Position numbers and translations under genes: made by a program. 64,000 bases of DNA from VAZQ01 sp035293945 (GTDB taxonomy: Bacteria > Pseudomonadota > Alphaproteobacteria > Rhizobiales > Xanthobacteraceae): positions 347,588 to 411,587 of the forward strand of contig DATGLV010000008.1 of the NCBI GenBank assembly GCA_035293945.1, written 5' to 3'. The notes under the pieces were generated by a model, which worked only from the letters and a program-made list of their open reading frames with translations, was not told the origin of the DNA and ran no database searches. Shown here one piece after another: positions 35,395 to 45,172 of the stretch; position 1 is the first letter of the stretch; the number at the start of each line of letters is the position of its first letter.

Positions 35395-38300
35395 GTGGAT
35401 GCGGGCATGACATCTGGCGTTTCGTGGGAAGTCGAGAACATACCGCAGGAGGCGCGTGACGCAGCGCTTGCAGCTGCCCGCCGCTCCGGCATGTCGGTGG
35501 GCGAATGGCTCGATTCCGTCATCAGTGGTCGCGCGGACAGCGAAGGCGCGCGTTCGACCGATGACCGCGCGCGCCGCGACGGAGCCACGCTGACGCGCCA
35601 TGCCGATGCCGAGGACATCGCCGAGGTCAGAGGCCGTCTCGCCGAGGTGGGGCGGCAGCTCGATCAACTCTCTCGCTTGAATGCGCAAGCCTACCTGCGC
35701 CCCAATCTGCACCCGGATGAGCGCTCGCGTGAGCTCAGCGACGTCATTTGGAAGCTTGATCGCCGGCTCGACCAATTGATCGGCAGCGGGGGGCCGCGCG
35801 GCGATGGGTCCAAACGGTCGCTTGCCGCGCCTATCCATCCGCAGCGCGGCGCAGCGAGCGAGGACCCCTCAACACCGCTCGAGCAGGCTCTGATGGAGAT
35901 TGCGGAACGCCAGCGCGCGCTTGATGCCGACGGGGGTGCGCCTGCCGCGCCTTCGCTGCGCGCAGACGTTCTGCCACGCGCCCCGACGCAGGGTTTATCA
36001 AGCCTAGAAGAGCAGCTCCGCCAGGTCACGACGCGTATCGAAACGCTGCGCCCGTGCGGGGTCAACGAAGCGATGGAAACTCTGCGTGACGATCTCGCCG
36101 AGATCGGGCTGATGGTCAAGGAAGCGGCGCCGCGCCAGGCGATTGAATCGCTGGAGCTCGAGATCCGCAAGCTTTCCGAGCGACTGGCTGCGAGCGCGCC
36201 GAGCGCTGCGGGCGATGCTGCGGTCGCAACTGTCGAACGCGGACTTGCCGAGGTGCGCGAGGCGCTGCACGCGCTCACGCCCGCCGAAAGCCTCGTCGGC
36301 GTCGACCAAGCGGTGCGTGAGCTGTCGCACAAGATCGACCTCGTCGCCGTTCATTCCCAGGACCCGGCCGCGATGGAGCACCTCGAAAGCGCCATCGCCT
36401 CCTTGCGCGGCATGGCCTCGCAGGTGGCCTCGGACGGTACCTTGACGAGGCTCTCGGACGAGATTCGCGAGCTTGCCGCCAAGGTCGACCGGATCGCTGG
36501 CTCCGCTGAGCTGCTCTCGCGGCTCGAGCAGCGCATCTCCGCGCTCGCGCTTGCGCTCGAGCAGCGCCCCGAAGCGAGCGCGCGCTCCTCCGTCGACTTC
36601 GATGCCGTGGTCAAGAACCTGACCGAGCGCATCGAGCAGCTCGGAGCGATCCGCGCCGATCACGCGCAAACCGGATATGAAGGCGCCTATCAACCGAACG
36701 ATCTCGGCGATCGCATCAACGCGCTCGCCGAGAAGCTCGACAGCTCCAGCGCGCGCCTGGATCATCTCGAACCGATCGAGCGCGCACTCGGCGAGCTGCT
36801 AGCCAATCTCGAACGGCCCACCGCCGCGCCCGCTCCCGACGTCAGCTCGCTCCGCCAGGATATGCGCGATACCCGGACTTCGGTCGAAGGCATGCGGGGA
36901 GCGCTCGAGCACCTGATCGATCGCCTGGCCGGCATCGAGAACGATATTCGCAGCGCACGCCCTGCGTTTGCCGCCCCCATGCCGGCAGCGATGCCATTGG
37001 CAATGCCGGCCTTGCAGCCGGCGCCAGGGAGCGCGAGCACCAAGGCCGCGGCAGCTTTGCCGATAATTCCGGATGTCCTGCATAAGACTGCAGAAGCTGC
37101 AGCGGCACTGGCCGCCGCAGCGACACAGAATCCGGCGACGGCCGCGCAGACCGAGCACCGGCCGATCGACCCCTCGCTGCCGCCCGATCATCCGCTCGAA
37201 CCGGGTGCGGTGCGTGGCCGCGCGGCCTCGCCCAGCGAGCGCATCGCGGCTTCCGAGGCAGCGCTCGGCACGGCCAAGCCGCCTGCCGCGCCCGACTCCG
37301 GCAGCAAAGCAAGCTTCATTGCTGCCGCACGCCGTGCCGCCCAAGCCGCTAACAGCGAGAGCGCCGTGCGCGCCGAAAAGGTTGCGGTGGCGACCGCCGC
37401 GAAGGCCGAGCCGAAGGCGCAAGCCGCTGGAGGCTGGGGCGGACGCGTGCGCTCGGTGCTGGTGGCGGCAAGTGTGGTGGCGATCGTCCTGAGCTCGCTC
37501 CACTTGGTGGCAAGTCTGTTCCAATCGACCGACGAACAAGGTGATGGATCGCAGCCTCAGAAAATACAGTCCACTCCCAACAGCAGCGAACCAGCCGCTA
37601 CTCCGCCGGCGTCAGGGGGCTCCGACACCGAAGACCCCGCGCAAAGCACGACACCCCCTAACGCAACGCCGCCCGGACGGCAGTCTCTGAATGCCCCCGC
37701 AGGCGCCGCGGCGATCGTCTCGACGCAAGCTTCGCAGGCGCTCACGCCGGCGCCGGACACAATCACAGCAGCGGGCGGCGAAATCACCAGTGCCATCGGC
37801 AAGCCCCCCGCGGTGCTTCCGGCCTCCGCCGCCGAGCCGGCACAGCCGACGCGTGCCCCGACCAGCGGCGGCAATGTCGACCGGCTGCCCCCGGGGATTG
37901 GGGGGACTTTGCGTGCGGCCGCGGCCAAAGGCGATCCGGCCGCCGAATACGAGATCGCGCAACGCTTTGCCGAAGGGCGTGGGGTGCCGCAGAATTTGCC
38001 GGAAGCCGCCAATTGGTTCGATCTCGCCGCCAAGCAAGGTCTCGCGCCAGCGCAGTTCCGCCTGGGCGGCTTCTATGAAAAAGGGTTCGGGGTGAAGAAG
38101 GACCTCGACACAGCGCGCAAGCTCTATTCGGCTGCCGCGGACGCCGGCAATGCCAAGGCGATGCACAATCTGGCCGTGCTCTATGCCGAGGGTATCGATG
38201 GTAAGCCTGATTACCAGAATGCGGCCAAATGGTTCCGCAAGGCGGCCGATTATGGTTTGAGCGATAGCCAATACAATCTCGGAATCCTCTACGGCCGCGG

Positions 38301-38598
38301 AATCGGCATGCCGGCGGATCTCGGCGAAGCTTACAAGTGGTTTGCGCTGGCGGCGCGTGACGGCGACCGGGAAGCGGCCGGCAAACGCGACGAGGTTGCC
38401 GGCCGTCTGGACCAGCAGTCGCTTGCTTCGGCAAAAACAGCGGTTCAGGCCTGGACCGCGATGGAGCAGCCCGAAGCTGCGGTCCAGGCGCCCGTTCCGC
38501 CGGGCGGCTGGGATGCGGCCGCACCGCTGCCCACGACGGGCGCGAAGCCGCGACACACCGCCGCCAGATCCGATCATCCGACGTCGGCGATACACTAA
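35395..38598 (+). CDS. PodJ-like polarity protein with coiled coils and Sel1 repeats
   Basis: A 1067-residue protein. The N-terminal segment (VSWEVENIPQEARDAALAAA) precedes a region of long coiled coils (about residues 60-520). A low-complexity Ala/Pro linker leads to one membrane helix (about 688-706). The periplasmic part has a Pro/Ser/Thr-rich stretch and four Sel1 repeats (about 845-995; AAEYEIAQRFAEGRGVPQN is the first). This layout matches PodJ-type polar organising proteins. ATG at 35407 is an alternative start. Expected role: polar localisation of cell-cycle or surface structures. Confidence 0.88.
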   Translation: MDAGMTSGVSWEVENIPQEARDAALAAARRSGMSVGEWLDSVISGRADSEGARSTDDRARRDGATLTRHADAEDIAEVRGRLAEVGRQLDQLSRLNAQAYLRPNLHPDERSRELSDVIWKLDRRLDQLIGSGGPRGDGSKRSLAAPIHPQRGAASEDPSTPLEQALMEIAERQRALDADGGAPAAPSLRADVLPRAPTQGLSSLEEQLRQVTTRIETLRPCGVNEAMETLRDDLAEIGLMVKEAAPRQAIESLELEIRKLSERLAASAPSAAGDAAVATVERGLAEVREALHALTPAESLVGVDQAVRELSHKIDLVAVHSQDPAAMEHLESAIASLRGMASQVASDGTLTRLSDEIRELAAKVDRIAGSAELLSRLEQRISALALALEQRPEASARSSVDFDAVVKNLTERIEQLGAIRADHAQTGYEGAYQPNDLGDRINALAEKLDSSSARLDHLEPIERALGELLANLERPTAAPAPDVSSLRQDMRDTRTSVEGMRGALEHLIDRLAGIENDIRSARPAFAAPMPAAMPLAMPALQPAPGSASTKAAAALPIIPDVLHKTAEAAAALAAAATQNPATAAQTEHRPIDPSLPPDHPLEPGAVRGRAASPSERIAASEAALGTAKPPAAPDSGSKASFIAAARRAAQAANSESAVRAEKVAVATAAKAEPKAQAAGGWGGRVRSVLVAASVVAIVLSSLHLVASLFQSTDEQGDGSQPQKIQSTPNSSEPAATPPASGGSDTEDPAQSTTPPNATPPGRQSLNAPAGAAAIVSTQASQALTPAPDTITAAGGEITSAIGKPPAVLPASAAEPAQPTRAPTSGGNVDRLPPGIGGTLRAAAAKGDPAAEYEIAQRFAEGRGVPQNLPEAANWFDLAAKQGLAPAQFRLGGFYEKGFGVKKDLDTARKLYSAAADAGNAKAMHNLAVLYAEGIDGKPDYQNAAKWFRKAADYGLSDSQYNLGILYGRGIGMPADLGEAYKWFALAARDGDREAAGKRDEVAGRLDQQSLASAKTAVQAWTAMEQPEAAVQAPVPPGGWDAAAPLPTTGAKPRHTAARSDHPTSAIH

Positions 38599-38607
38599 GG
38601 AGCGGCC

Positions 38608-38660
38608 CCCGGCGCGTTTCGCCTTGGTGTAGACGCGGCCGGGAAGCGGTTTCTTTTTTT
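38608..38660 (+). terminator. Rho-independent terminator after the PodJ-like gene
   Basis: A GC-rich stem (CCCGGCGCG 38608-38616 with CGCGGCCGGG 38634-38643, one bulge) is followed by a long T-tract at 38650-38660, interrupted by a single C. This is the best classical terminator in the window. Confidence 0.7.
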
Positions 38661-38761
38661 GCGAATTTCCACTTTTTGCGAAAATGCATTATCCGGGAGG
38701 CTAAGCGTCCCGCGATCCATTTTGCCGTCCCGGGGCTCCGCAAAATCGATGGACAATTCCG

Positions 38762-39688
38762 GTGCAGATCTATCTGCCGATCGCCGACCTGCCGGTGAAC
38801 GTCTTCCTCATTCTGGGGATGGGGCTTGCGGTCGGCTTCATCTCCGGCATGTTCGGCATAGGCGGCGGCTTCCTGATGACGCCGCTGTTGATCTTCCTCG
38901 GTGTCTCACCCGCGGTCGCGGTGGCGACCGTCTCGAGCCACATCGCCGCCTCCTCGTGCTCGGGCGCGATCAGCTATTGGCGGCGGCGGACCATCGACCT
39001 GCCGCTTGCCGGATTGCTCCTGACCGGCGGCATCGGCGGCACATTTACGGGCGTCTGGCTGTTCACCCTGCTGCGGTCGATCGGCCAGCTCGACATCACG
39101 ATCGGTCTATCCTACGTGCTGTTGCTCGGCGTCGTCGGCGGCCTGATGGTGACCGAGAGCGTCCGCGCGATCATCCGGGGGCGGCAGGGCAAGCCGGTGG
39201 AATTGCGGCGGCCGGGCAGCCACACCTGGATTCACGGACTGCCGCTCAAGCTACGCTTCAAACGCTCGCGCATCTATGTGTCCGCTATCCCGGTGCTCGG
39301 CATCGGCTACATCATCGGTTTCGTAGGCGCCGTGATGGGCATCGGCGGAGGTTTTCTCCTGGTGCCGATGCTGATCTACATCCTGCGCGTTCCGACCGTC
39401 ACCGTGATCGGCACCTCTATGGTGCTCACGCTGGTCACGATGGCATCAGCGACCGTCATGCATGCTACGACCAATCACCTGGTAGATGCAGTCCTCGCGC
39501 TTTTCCTGATGGTCGGCGGCGTGATCGGCGCCCAGTTCGGTGCCCGGGCCGGTCATCGGATCAGCGGTGAGCGGCTGCGCCTGCTGCTCGGGCTCCTGGT
39601 GCTCGCGGTCGGCATTCGTTTCGGGCTCGATCTCACGCTGCCACCGGAAAACCTGTTCATGCTGCGGCCGTTGGAGAGCAGCCAATGA
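38762..39688 (+). CDS. TauE/SafE-family sulfite/anion exporter
   Basis: A 308-residue membrane protein with about eight helices in two homologous halves. The repeated glycine motif is clear: GMFGIGGGFLMTPLLIFLGV in the first half and AVMGIGGGFLLVPMLIYIL in the second. Members export sulfite, sulfoacetate or similar anions. The stop overlaps the start of the next gene by 4 bp, so the pair is coupled. Confidence 0.93.
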   Translation: MQIYLPIADLPVNVFLILGMGLAVGFISGMFGIGGGFLMTPLLIFLGVSPAVAVATVSSHIAASSCSGAISYWRRRTIDLPLAGLLLTGGIGGTFTGVWLFTLLRSIGQLDITIGLSYVLLLGVVGGLMVTESVRAIIRGRQGKPVELRRPGSHTWIHGLPLKLRFKRSRIYVSAIPVLGIGYIIGFVGAVMGIGGGFLLVPMLIYILRVPTVTVIGTSMVLTLVTMASATVMHATTNHLVDAVLALFLMVGGVIGAQFGARAGHRISGERLRLLLGLLVLAVGIRFGLDLTLPPENLFMLRPLESSQ

Positions 39689-40461
39689 TCCGCTCTCTCG
39701 CGGCGATTTCGGTGATCGGGTGCATCGCCGCCACGACGCCGGCCGCGGCCGAGCGGCTCGTCACCTCGCTATCGGAGCATCGCGTGATGGTGACGTCGAG
39801 CTTCAACGGGAGCGAGGTCGTGCTGTTCGGCGGCATCGAGCGCGAAGGCGGCAACTTGCCGGGGCGCGGCAACTACGATATCGCCGTCACGGTGGTTGGT
39901 CCGCGGCAGGACATCGTCACTTTCCGCCGAGAGCGCGTGCTCGGCATTTGGGTCAACTACGAGTCACGCATATTCGAGAACGCGCCGTCCTATCTCGCGG
40001 TGCTGAGCAACCGACCGCTCGAAGCGATCACCGGCGACGAGACACTGCGGCGGCTGCAACTCGGGCTCGATAATATCGCGTTACCGCAGCGAAGCGATTC
40101 CGACCCTGCCAACGGCACACCGAGCGGTGTGTTCCGACAAGCGTTTCTCAAGCTCAACGACGAGCGCGGCCTCTATCGCCAGGAACCCAACGGCGTGACC
40201 TTTTTGACGCCGGCGCTGTTCCAGGCTTCGATCGCGCTGCCCGCGAACGTGCCAACCGGCACCTACGAGATCGATGTCAAGCTGTTTGCCGACGCCGCCA
40301 TGATCGCGCGCACCACTTCGGCGCTCGAAATCTACAAGGCTGGCTTCGAGCAATTCGTCACATCGAGCGCACAGAATCACGGCACACTTTATGGCCTTGC
40401 CACCTCGCTGATGGCGCTCTTGACCGGCTGGTTTGCCTCGGTGGTGTTCCGGCGCGATTAG
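39685..40461 (+). CDS. TIGR02186-family membrane-anchored periplasmic protein
   Basis: A 258-residue protein with a signal peptide (cleavage near PAAAER, residue 24), a periplasmic beta-rich domain starting LVTSLSEHRVMVTSSFNGSE, and a C-terminal membrane helix (about 233-252) ending VVFRRD. The family is known for sitting next to TauE/SafE transporters in Alphaproteobacteria, as here (4-bp overlap). A role as a periplasmic partner of the exporter is inferred. Confidence 0.9.
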   Translation: MIRSLAAISVIGCIAATTPAAAERLVTSLSEHRVMVTSSFNGSEVVLFGGIEREGGNLPGRGNYDIAVTVVGPRQDIVTFRRERVLGIWVNYESRIFENAPSYLAVLSNRPLEAITGDETLRRLQLGLDNIALPQRSDSDPANGTPSGVFRQAFLKLNDERGLYRQEPNGVTFLTPALFQASIALPANVPTGTYEIDVKLFADAAMIARTTSALEIYKAGFEQFVTSSAQNHGTLYGLATSLMALLTGWFASVVFRRD

Positions 40462-40519
40462 GTGTCCGCCGGCACCGCCGGAGCTTGCCGATCGCGGTCG
40501 GAGAGATCGACGCAGCGAA

Positions 40520-40561
40520 GGGATCCGAAGCCACCACCCACGCGGGCGCGGCTTCGGACCC
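40520..40561. terminator. Bidirectional hairpin between convergent genes
   Basis: TCCGAAGCC (40524-40532) and GGCTTCGGA (40550-40558) form a perfect 9-bp stem, extended by GGG/CCC. It lies in the 130-bp gap between the convergent TIGR02186 and dienelactone hydrolase genes. No T-tract is present, so its strength is uncertain. Confidence 0.5.
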
Positions 40562-40590
40562 CCAGTCCAACCCTACCGCATCAAAAGCTC

Positions 40591-41502
40591 TTACGCGTTG
40601 CGCCCGTACTGATTGAACCACTGGATGGTGCGCGTCCATGCCTGCTCGGCAGCGGCCTTGTTGTAGCGCTCCGGCGTCGCATCGTTGAAGAAGCCATGAA
40701 CCGAATCCGGGTAGATGTGGCCTTCGTACCGGATGTTGTTCTTCTTCAGCTCGGCTTCCTGCGCCGGATAGGCCGCCGACAATGTCTTATCGAGGGCGCC
40801 GTGGTGAATGAGGATGGCGGCCTTGATCTTCGGCACGTCTTCCGGCTTGGGCGCGGCACCGTAGAACGGGGCGGCGGCTGCCAGATCCGCCCCCATCAGA
40901 ACGGACAGGTTATTGGCCATCGTACCGCCGAAGCAGAAGCCGGTGGCGGCGAGCTTTCCCGTGCAGTCGTCGCGCGATCTAAGCCACTGCGCGGCGGCCA
41001 CGAAATCCTGGGTCCGCTTGGCCGGGTCGAGCTTGGTGAACAGCTGGCCGCCCTTGTAGTCGTCCCCCGGATAGCCGCCGAACGGCGTCAGCGCATCGGG
41101 TGCAAATGCCATGAAGTTCTCCAGCGCAAATCGTCGCGCAACGTCTTCCGTATGCGGATTGAGGCCGCGATTCTCGTGGACGATGATGACTCCCGGCAAC
41201 TTCGCCGGCTTCTCCTCGCGTGAATCGGCGCTGAACGGCCGGACGAAATAACCTCGGATGAAGCCATTTCCATTCGGCGATGGCACCGTCTCGTAGCTCG
41301 CTCTGATGCGCTCGTCGTCCTTGCGAACTTGTTGGCCCAAGGCGTAGTTCGGCATCAGCGCCTCGACGAGCGCCGTAGCCGTCAGGCCGGCGACGGCGAA
41401 ACGCTCCACGCCCTGGAGAAAGGCACGACGATCGATCTCGCCGTGAATAAATTGCGTGTACAGCTCAACCGCTTCCGCGGGAATTTTCCTCTTTTCTCCC
41501 AT
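40591..41502 (-). CDS. Dienelactone hydrolase family protein
   Basis: A 303-residue alpha/beta hydrolase. I chose ATG at 41502 because GGGAGGTG lies 7 bp upstream; the frame is open to 41667. The N-terminal region DRRAFLQGVERFAVAGLTAT looks like a signal or anchor of the Tat-related type seen in this subgroup. The catalytic residues are Cys in GFCFGGTMANN, an Asp in HHGALDKTL and His in DSVHGFFND. The substrate is not known. A 21-bp dyad lies 29 bp before the start. Confidence 0.9.
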   Translation of the reverse strand: MGEKRKIPAEAVELYTQFIHGEIDRRAFLQGVERFAVAGLTATALVEALMPNYALGQQVRKDDERIRASYETVPSPNGNGFIRGYFVRPFSADSREEKPAKLPGVIIVHENRGLNPHTEDVARRFALENFMAFAPDALTPFGGYPGDDYKGGQLFTKLDPAKRTQDFVAAAQWLRSRDDCTGKLAATGFCFGGTMANNLSVLMGADLAAAAPFYGAAPKPEDVPKIKAAILIHHGALDKTLSAAYPAQEAELKKNNIRYEGHIYPDSVHGFFNDATPERYNKAAAEQAWTRTIQWFNQYGRNA

Positions 41503-41530
41503 GAGACACACCTCCCTTCGGTAAATCGAT

Positions 41531-41551
41531 CGTACCGTTAGGTACGGTACG
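41531..41551. promoter_or_regulatory. 21-bp dyad, candidate TetR-type operator
   Basis: CGTACCG (41531-41537) and CGGTACG (41545-41551) are perfect inverted arms separated by 7 bp, 29 bp upstream of the dienelactone hydrolase ATG. Size and position fit a repressor operator over the promoter. Confidence 0.45.
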
Positions 41552-41844
41552 ACTGTAGCCTCCGGCGGGAATGACTTCCAGCACCCGCCCGATCGACTAA
41601 ACTTTGCGACCTTCGCAGCGCTTCGCGGTGAGCTGTTCGCCCAACTGGGCTTGGCCTCCTCAATCATGAGAACCGCGCCAGGCTAGAAATCTGCGCCAAG
41701 CTATTTGGTATCGCGGTGGCGACCATCGAACGGGAAGACAGCAACCGCCTCAAGGTCCATACATCGGAGCTCGAGCTGGAAGTGGTCAATTGCTGGGACG
41801 TTCTGAAAGCGTGAGATGATCCCGCCACTCAGCCTTGCGCTGAG
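41552..41844. other. Intergenic stretch with a possible decayed ORF
   Basis: About 290 bp with no convincing gene. The plus strand has an open frame of about 60 codons ending at TGA 41812-41814; its last part reads FGIAVATIERE and later SELELEVVNCWDVLKA. It lacks a start with a ribosome-binding site and looks like a gene remnant or chance. Confidence 0.3.
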
Positions 41845-42573
41845 CTAATCTGCCAGGCAGCGCCGCGCCCCGATGGCGTAGAGGCGGCGCTCGCCCAGCA
41901 TATACGCCGTAAAAGCGAGCGTCCCGAACACATCGGCGAAAGCGCGATCGCGAATGTTGAGGCCGCCCGTATACGCACCGAAGGCCGGCATCACCAGCCG
42001 TCGGGAGTCGGCCGCAAAGCAGCGGCGGCTCACGGTGCGGCCACGTTGCACGAGGCGCGCAACGGGATGCAGATGCCCGGCGATCTCCCCATCGACCGGC
42101 GCGTCTATGCACGGGGCGTGACGGAAAAGGATCGGTCCGCAGGCAAGAAATTCGCACGAGCTTCCCCCCAGCCCCTCGACGGGCTCCGGATCATGATTGC
42201 CGGCAATCCAGACCCACTCGCGGCCGCGCTGCAGGGCACCGAGAGCGGCGCGGTCGACCGCGGCGATCCGCGCCGCTCCCTTTGAATCATGGAAGTTGTC
42301 CCCCAAGGCCACGACAATCCGGGGCGCATAAAGGGCGACGAGCCGCGCCAGCCGCGCCAGCGTGGCCGCCGTGTCATAGGGCGGCAGCAGCACGCCGCGA
42401 GCCGCAAAGCACGAGCCCTTTTCGAGATGCAGATCGGCGATTGCGAGCAGGCCCTCGTCGGGCCAATAGAGCGCGCCCCCCGGATCGCCGATAAAACCAG
42501 CGCCCGCGACCGCAATTTGCGTCGCCTCGGGGGGCTGATCCTCCGCCACCGCCACGGCGGAAGTCTCGTTCAT
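41845..42573 (-). CDS. pdeM: Ligase-associated metallophosphoesterase PdeM
   Basis: A 242-residue calcineurin-like phosphoesterase. The metal-binding blocks are visible: IADLHLEKGSCF, VVALGDNFHDSKGA, WIAGNHDPEP and EIAGHLHPVARL. This matches PdeM, part of a four-gene DNA repair set with an Lhr-like helicase, an MBL exonuclease and an ATP-dependent ligase. Its start overlaps the helicase stop by 4 bp. Confidence 0.92.
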   Translation of the reverse strand: MNETSAVAVAEDQPPEATQIAVAGAGFIGDPGGALYWPDEGLLAIADLHLEKGSCFAARGVLLPPYDTAATLARLARLVALYAPRIVVALGDNFHDSKGAARIAAVDRAALGALQRGREWVWIAGNHDPEPVEGLGGSSCEFLACGPILFRHAPCIDAPVDGEIAGHLHPVARLVQRGRTVSRRCFAADSRRLVMPAFGAYTGGLNIRDRAFADVFGTLAFTAYMLGERRLYAIGARRCLAD

Positions 42574-45131
42574 CGCATCGCCTCCCGCACAAGATCTTCC
42601 GCGGCTTCCGCCAGCAAGGCGTCTCCGGCTTCGCCATGCACCATCTCGCGCCCGATTTCCAGCATCACCGGCACCGCGAGCGGGGATACGTGATCGAGCG
42701 CTTTATGTACGATTCGCCCCTTCGAGCGCGAGAGCATTTCAGCGAGCCGGGCGATGTCGAGAAGCCCGCTCGCAGCATCGGCGCGGGCGGCCCGCAGAAG
42801 GATGTGGTCAGCCTGGTGACCGCGCAACACGTCGTAGACGAGGTCGGTCGAGATCGTCACCTCGCGCCGCGACTTTTCCTTGCCGGGGAAGCGCCGCTCG
42901 ATCAGGCCGGCAATGATCGCACAATTACGGAAAGTGCGTTTCATCAGTGCCGATTCGGCGAGCCATGCTTCGAGATCGTCGCCGAGCATGTCCTCATCGA
43001 ACAATGCATCAAGCGCGAGCTCGCCTCGGGAAATGCGCAGCGCCACGTCCCCCAGCCCCCAGACTGCGAGCGCATATTCATTGGCTACAAAGCCGAGCGG
43101 TCGCAATCGCGCCCGCTCGAGCCGGCGCGTCAGCAGCATGCCGAGCGTCTGATGCGCGAGCCTCCCCTCGAACGGATAGCAGACCAGGTAGTATTTATCG
43201 GCGCGCGGAAAGGTTTCGACCAGGAGCTCGCGCCGCCCCGGCAAGCGCGAGCGCCATGCCTGGATTTCGAGCCATTCGCGCACCTGCGGCGGCAGCCCCC
43301 GCCAGGCGGCGTGGTCGGCAATGATGCCGCGCACGCGGTCCGCCAGATAGGTTGAAAGCGGAAACTTGCCGCCCTCGTAGGACGGCACCTTCGGGTTCTC
43401 GGCGGCTGCGCGCGACACGTAGACCTCGTCGTTCGCGAGCGCCTCGTATTTCAAGACCTCGCCCGCAAAAACGAACGTGTCTCCGGGCACCAGCATCTCG
43501 ATGAAATACTCTTCGAGCTCGCCGAGCAGGCGCCCGCCTCGCGGCAACGCTTTCGCACCGCGCGAGCGGACCAAGCGCACCTTGAGCATGTCGGCTTCGA
43601 CGATGGTGCCGACATTCATGCGATAGCGCTGTGCGATTTGCGGATGGCTGATGCGCCATTTCCCATCCTTGCCCTGCCGGATCTTGGCAAACCGCTCGTA
43701 GGCCTTGAGCGCATAGCCGCCGGTCGCAACGAAATCGACGACCGCATCGAAATCGGCGCGCAAGAGGTCCGTATAGGGCGCGGCGCTGCGCACCTCCTCG
43801 TACAGCTGCTCGGACAGGAACGGCTCCCCGCAGGCGCAGCCGAGCACATGCTGCGCCAGCACGTCGAGCGCGCCGGTGCGCCCCGGCGGGGTGTCCTGCG
43901 CATTCACCGCTATGGCATCGAGGGCGGCACGGCATTCCAAAACCTCGAAGCGATTGGCCGGCACCAACACGCCGCGCGAAGGCTCATCCATACGGTGATT
44001 GGCGCGGCCGATGCGCTGCAAGACCCGCGACGCACCTTTCGGTGCCCCCACATTGATGACGAGGTCTACATCACCCCAGTCGACGCCGAGATCGAGCGAA
44101 GAGGTGCAAACCACCGCGCGCAGGCGGCCCGCCGCCATGGCGGCTTCGACCTTGCGGCGCTGTGCCACGTCGAGCGAGCCGTGGTGAAGCGCGATCGCCA
44201 GGCCATCATCATTGATGCGCCACAGCTCTTGAAAGATAAGCTCGGCTTGGCTCCGCGTATTGACGAATATCAACGTGGTGCGGTGCTCCTTGACGAGGCC
44301 GTATATCTCGCCGAGCGCGTGCCGCGCCGAATGCCCCGCCCATGGCAGCCGCTCGGCGGTATCCAGCATGGTGACATGCGGAGCGGCGCCGCCTTCGGCC
44401 AATACAAGATCAGCCAAAGCTTCGCGGTCGAGGGGTTGCGGCACCAGAAAGCGGCGGAGATCGTCGGGGGTGGCGACGGTGGCTGACAGGCCGACGCTCG
44501 CAAGCGCGGGCGCCAGGCGGAACAATCGGGCGAGGCCGAGCGACAGCAGATCGCCGCGTTTCGAGGTCACCAGCGCGTGCAACTCGTCGAGCACCACGCG
44601 CCTCAAGCTGCCGAACAGAAAAGGAGCGTCCGGCGAAGCCAGAATCAGCGCCAGCTGCTCCGGCGTCGTCAGCAGGATATCGGGCGGGTCGCGGCGCTGG
44701 CGTTGACGGCGCGAGAGGGGGGTGTCGCCGGTCCGCGTCTCGATGCGGATCGGCAGGTTCATTTCGGCGACCGGCCGCTCCAGGTTGCGCGCGACATCGA
44801 CAGCGAGCGCCTTGAGTGGGGAAATATAGAGCGTGTGCAATCCGCCTTCGCGGCGCACATCGTGCCCGATGGAGCGGAGCTTGCCGGTGCTGGCCGCAGC
44901 TGATCGCTGGCGCTTCCGCCCTTCACGCAGATCAACGAGCGTCGACAGGAAGCCGGCGAGAGTCTTGCCGGCGCCGGTCGGCGCGATCAGCAGCACCGAG
45001 CGTCCGACCCGCGACTTTGCCAAGAGCTCGAGCTGGTGTGCGCGCGGCTCCCAGCCGCGGCTCGCAAACCATTGGCTGAATGTAGCGGGCAACAGCTCTG
45101 CTGCCGCAGATGAGGCTTCCTGGATGGTCAC
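42570..45131 (-). CDS. Ligase-associated DEXH-box DNA helicase (Lhr-like)
   Basis: An 853-residue superfamily 2 helicase. I chose GTG at 45131; a longer in-frame start at 45308 would run into the MAPEG gene and lacks homologous content. Walker A is LIAPTGAGKT, motif II is DELH in VVLDELHALVTSKRGDLL, and helicase motif VI is in RVLQRIGRANHRMDEPS. The long C-terminal region is typical of Lhr proteins. It is coupled to pdeM. Expected role: unwinding in ligase-associated DNA repair. Confidence 0.93.
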   Translation of the reverse strand: MTIQEASSAAAELLPATFSQWFASRGWEPRAHQLELLAKSRVGRSVLLIAPTGAGKTLAGFLSTLVDLREGRKRQRSAAASTGKLRSIGHDVRREGGLHTLYISPLKALAVDVARNLERPVAEMNLPIRIETRTGDTPLSRRQRQRRDPPDILLTTPEQLALILASPDAPFLFGSLRRVVLDELHALVTSKRGDLLSLGLARLFRLAPALASVGLSATVATPDDLRRFLVPQPLDREALADLVLAEGGAAPHVTMLDTAERLPWAGHSARHALGEIYGLVKEHRTTLIFVNTRSQAELIFQELWRINDDGLAIALHHGSLDVAQRRKVEAAMAAGRLRAVVCTSSLDLGVDWGDVDLVINVGAPKGASRVLQRIGRANHRMDEPSRGVLVPANRFEVLECRAALDAIAVNAQDTPPGRTGALDVLAQHVLGCACGEPFLSEQLYEEVRSAAPYTDLLRADFDAVVDFVATGGYALKAYERFAKIRQGKDGKWRISHPQIAQRYRMNVGTIVEADMLKVRLVRSRGAKALPRGGRLLGELEEYFIEMLVPGDTFVFAGEVLKYEALANDEVYVSRAAAENPKVPSYEGGKFPLSTYLADRVRGIIADHAAWRGLPPQVREWLEIQAWRSRLPGRRELLVETFPRADKYYLVCYPFEGRLAHQTLGMLLTRRLERARLRPLGFVANEYALAVWGLGDVALRISRGELALDALFDEDMLGDDLEAWLAESALMKRTFRNCAIIAGLIERRFPGKEKSRREVTISTDLVYDVLRGHQADHILLRAARADAASGLLDIARLAEMLSRSKGRIVHKALDHVSPLAVPVMLEIGREMVHGEAGDALLAEAAEDLVREAMR

Positions 45132-45172
45132 ACTTCCAGTATCAACCGCAAGCCCGCGCCGGTCGAGCAAAA

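Noticed and set aside
41633..41815. 60-codon plus-strand ORF in the gap after the dienelactone hydrolase promoter
   Set aside because: There is no start with a ribosome-binding site and no recognisable domain; kept only as a possible remnant.
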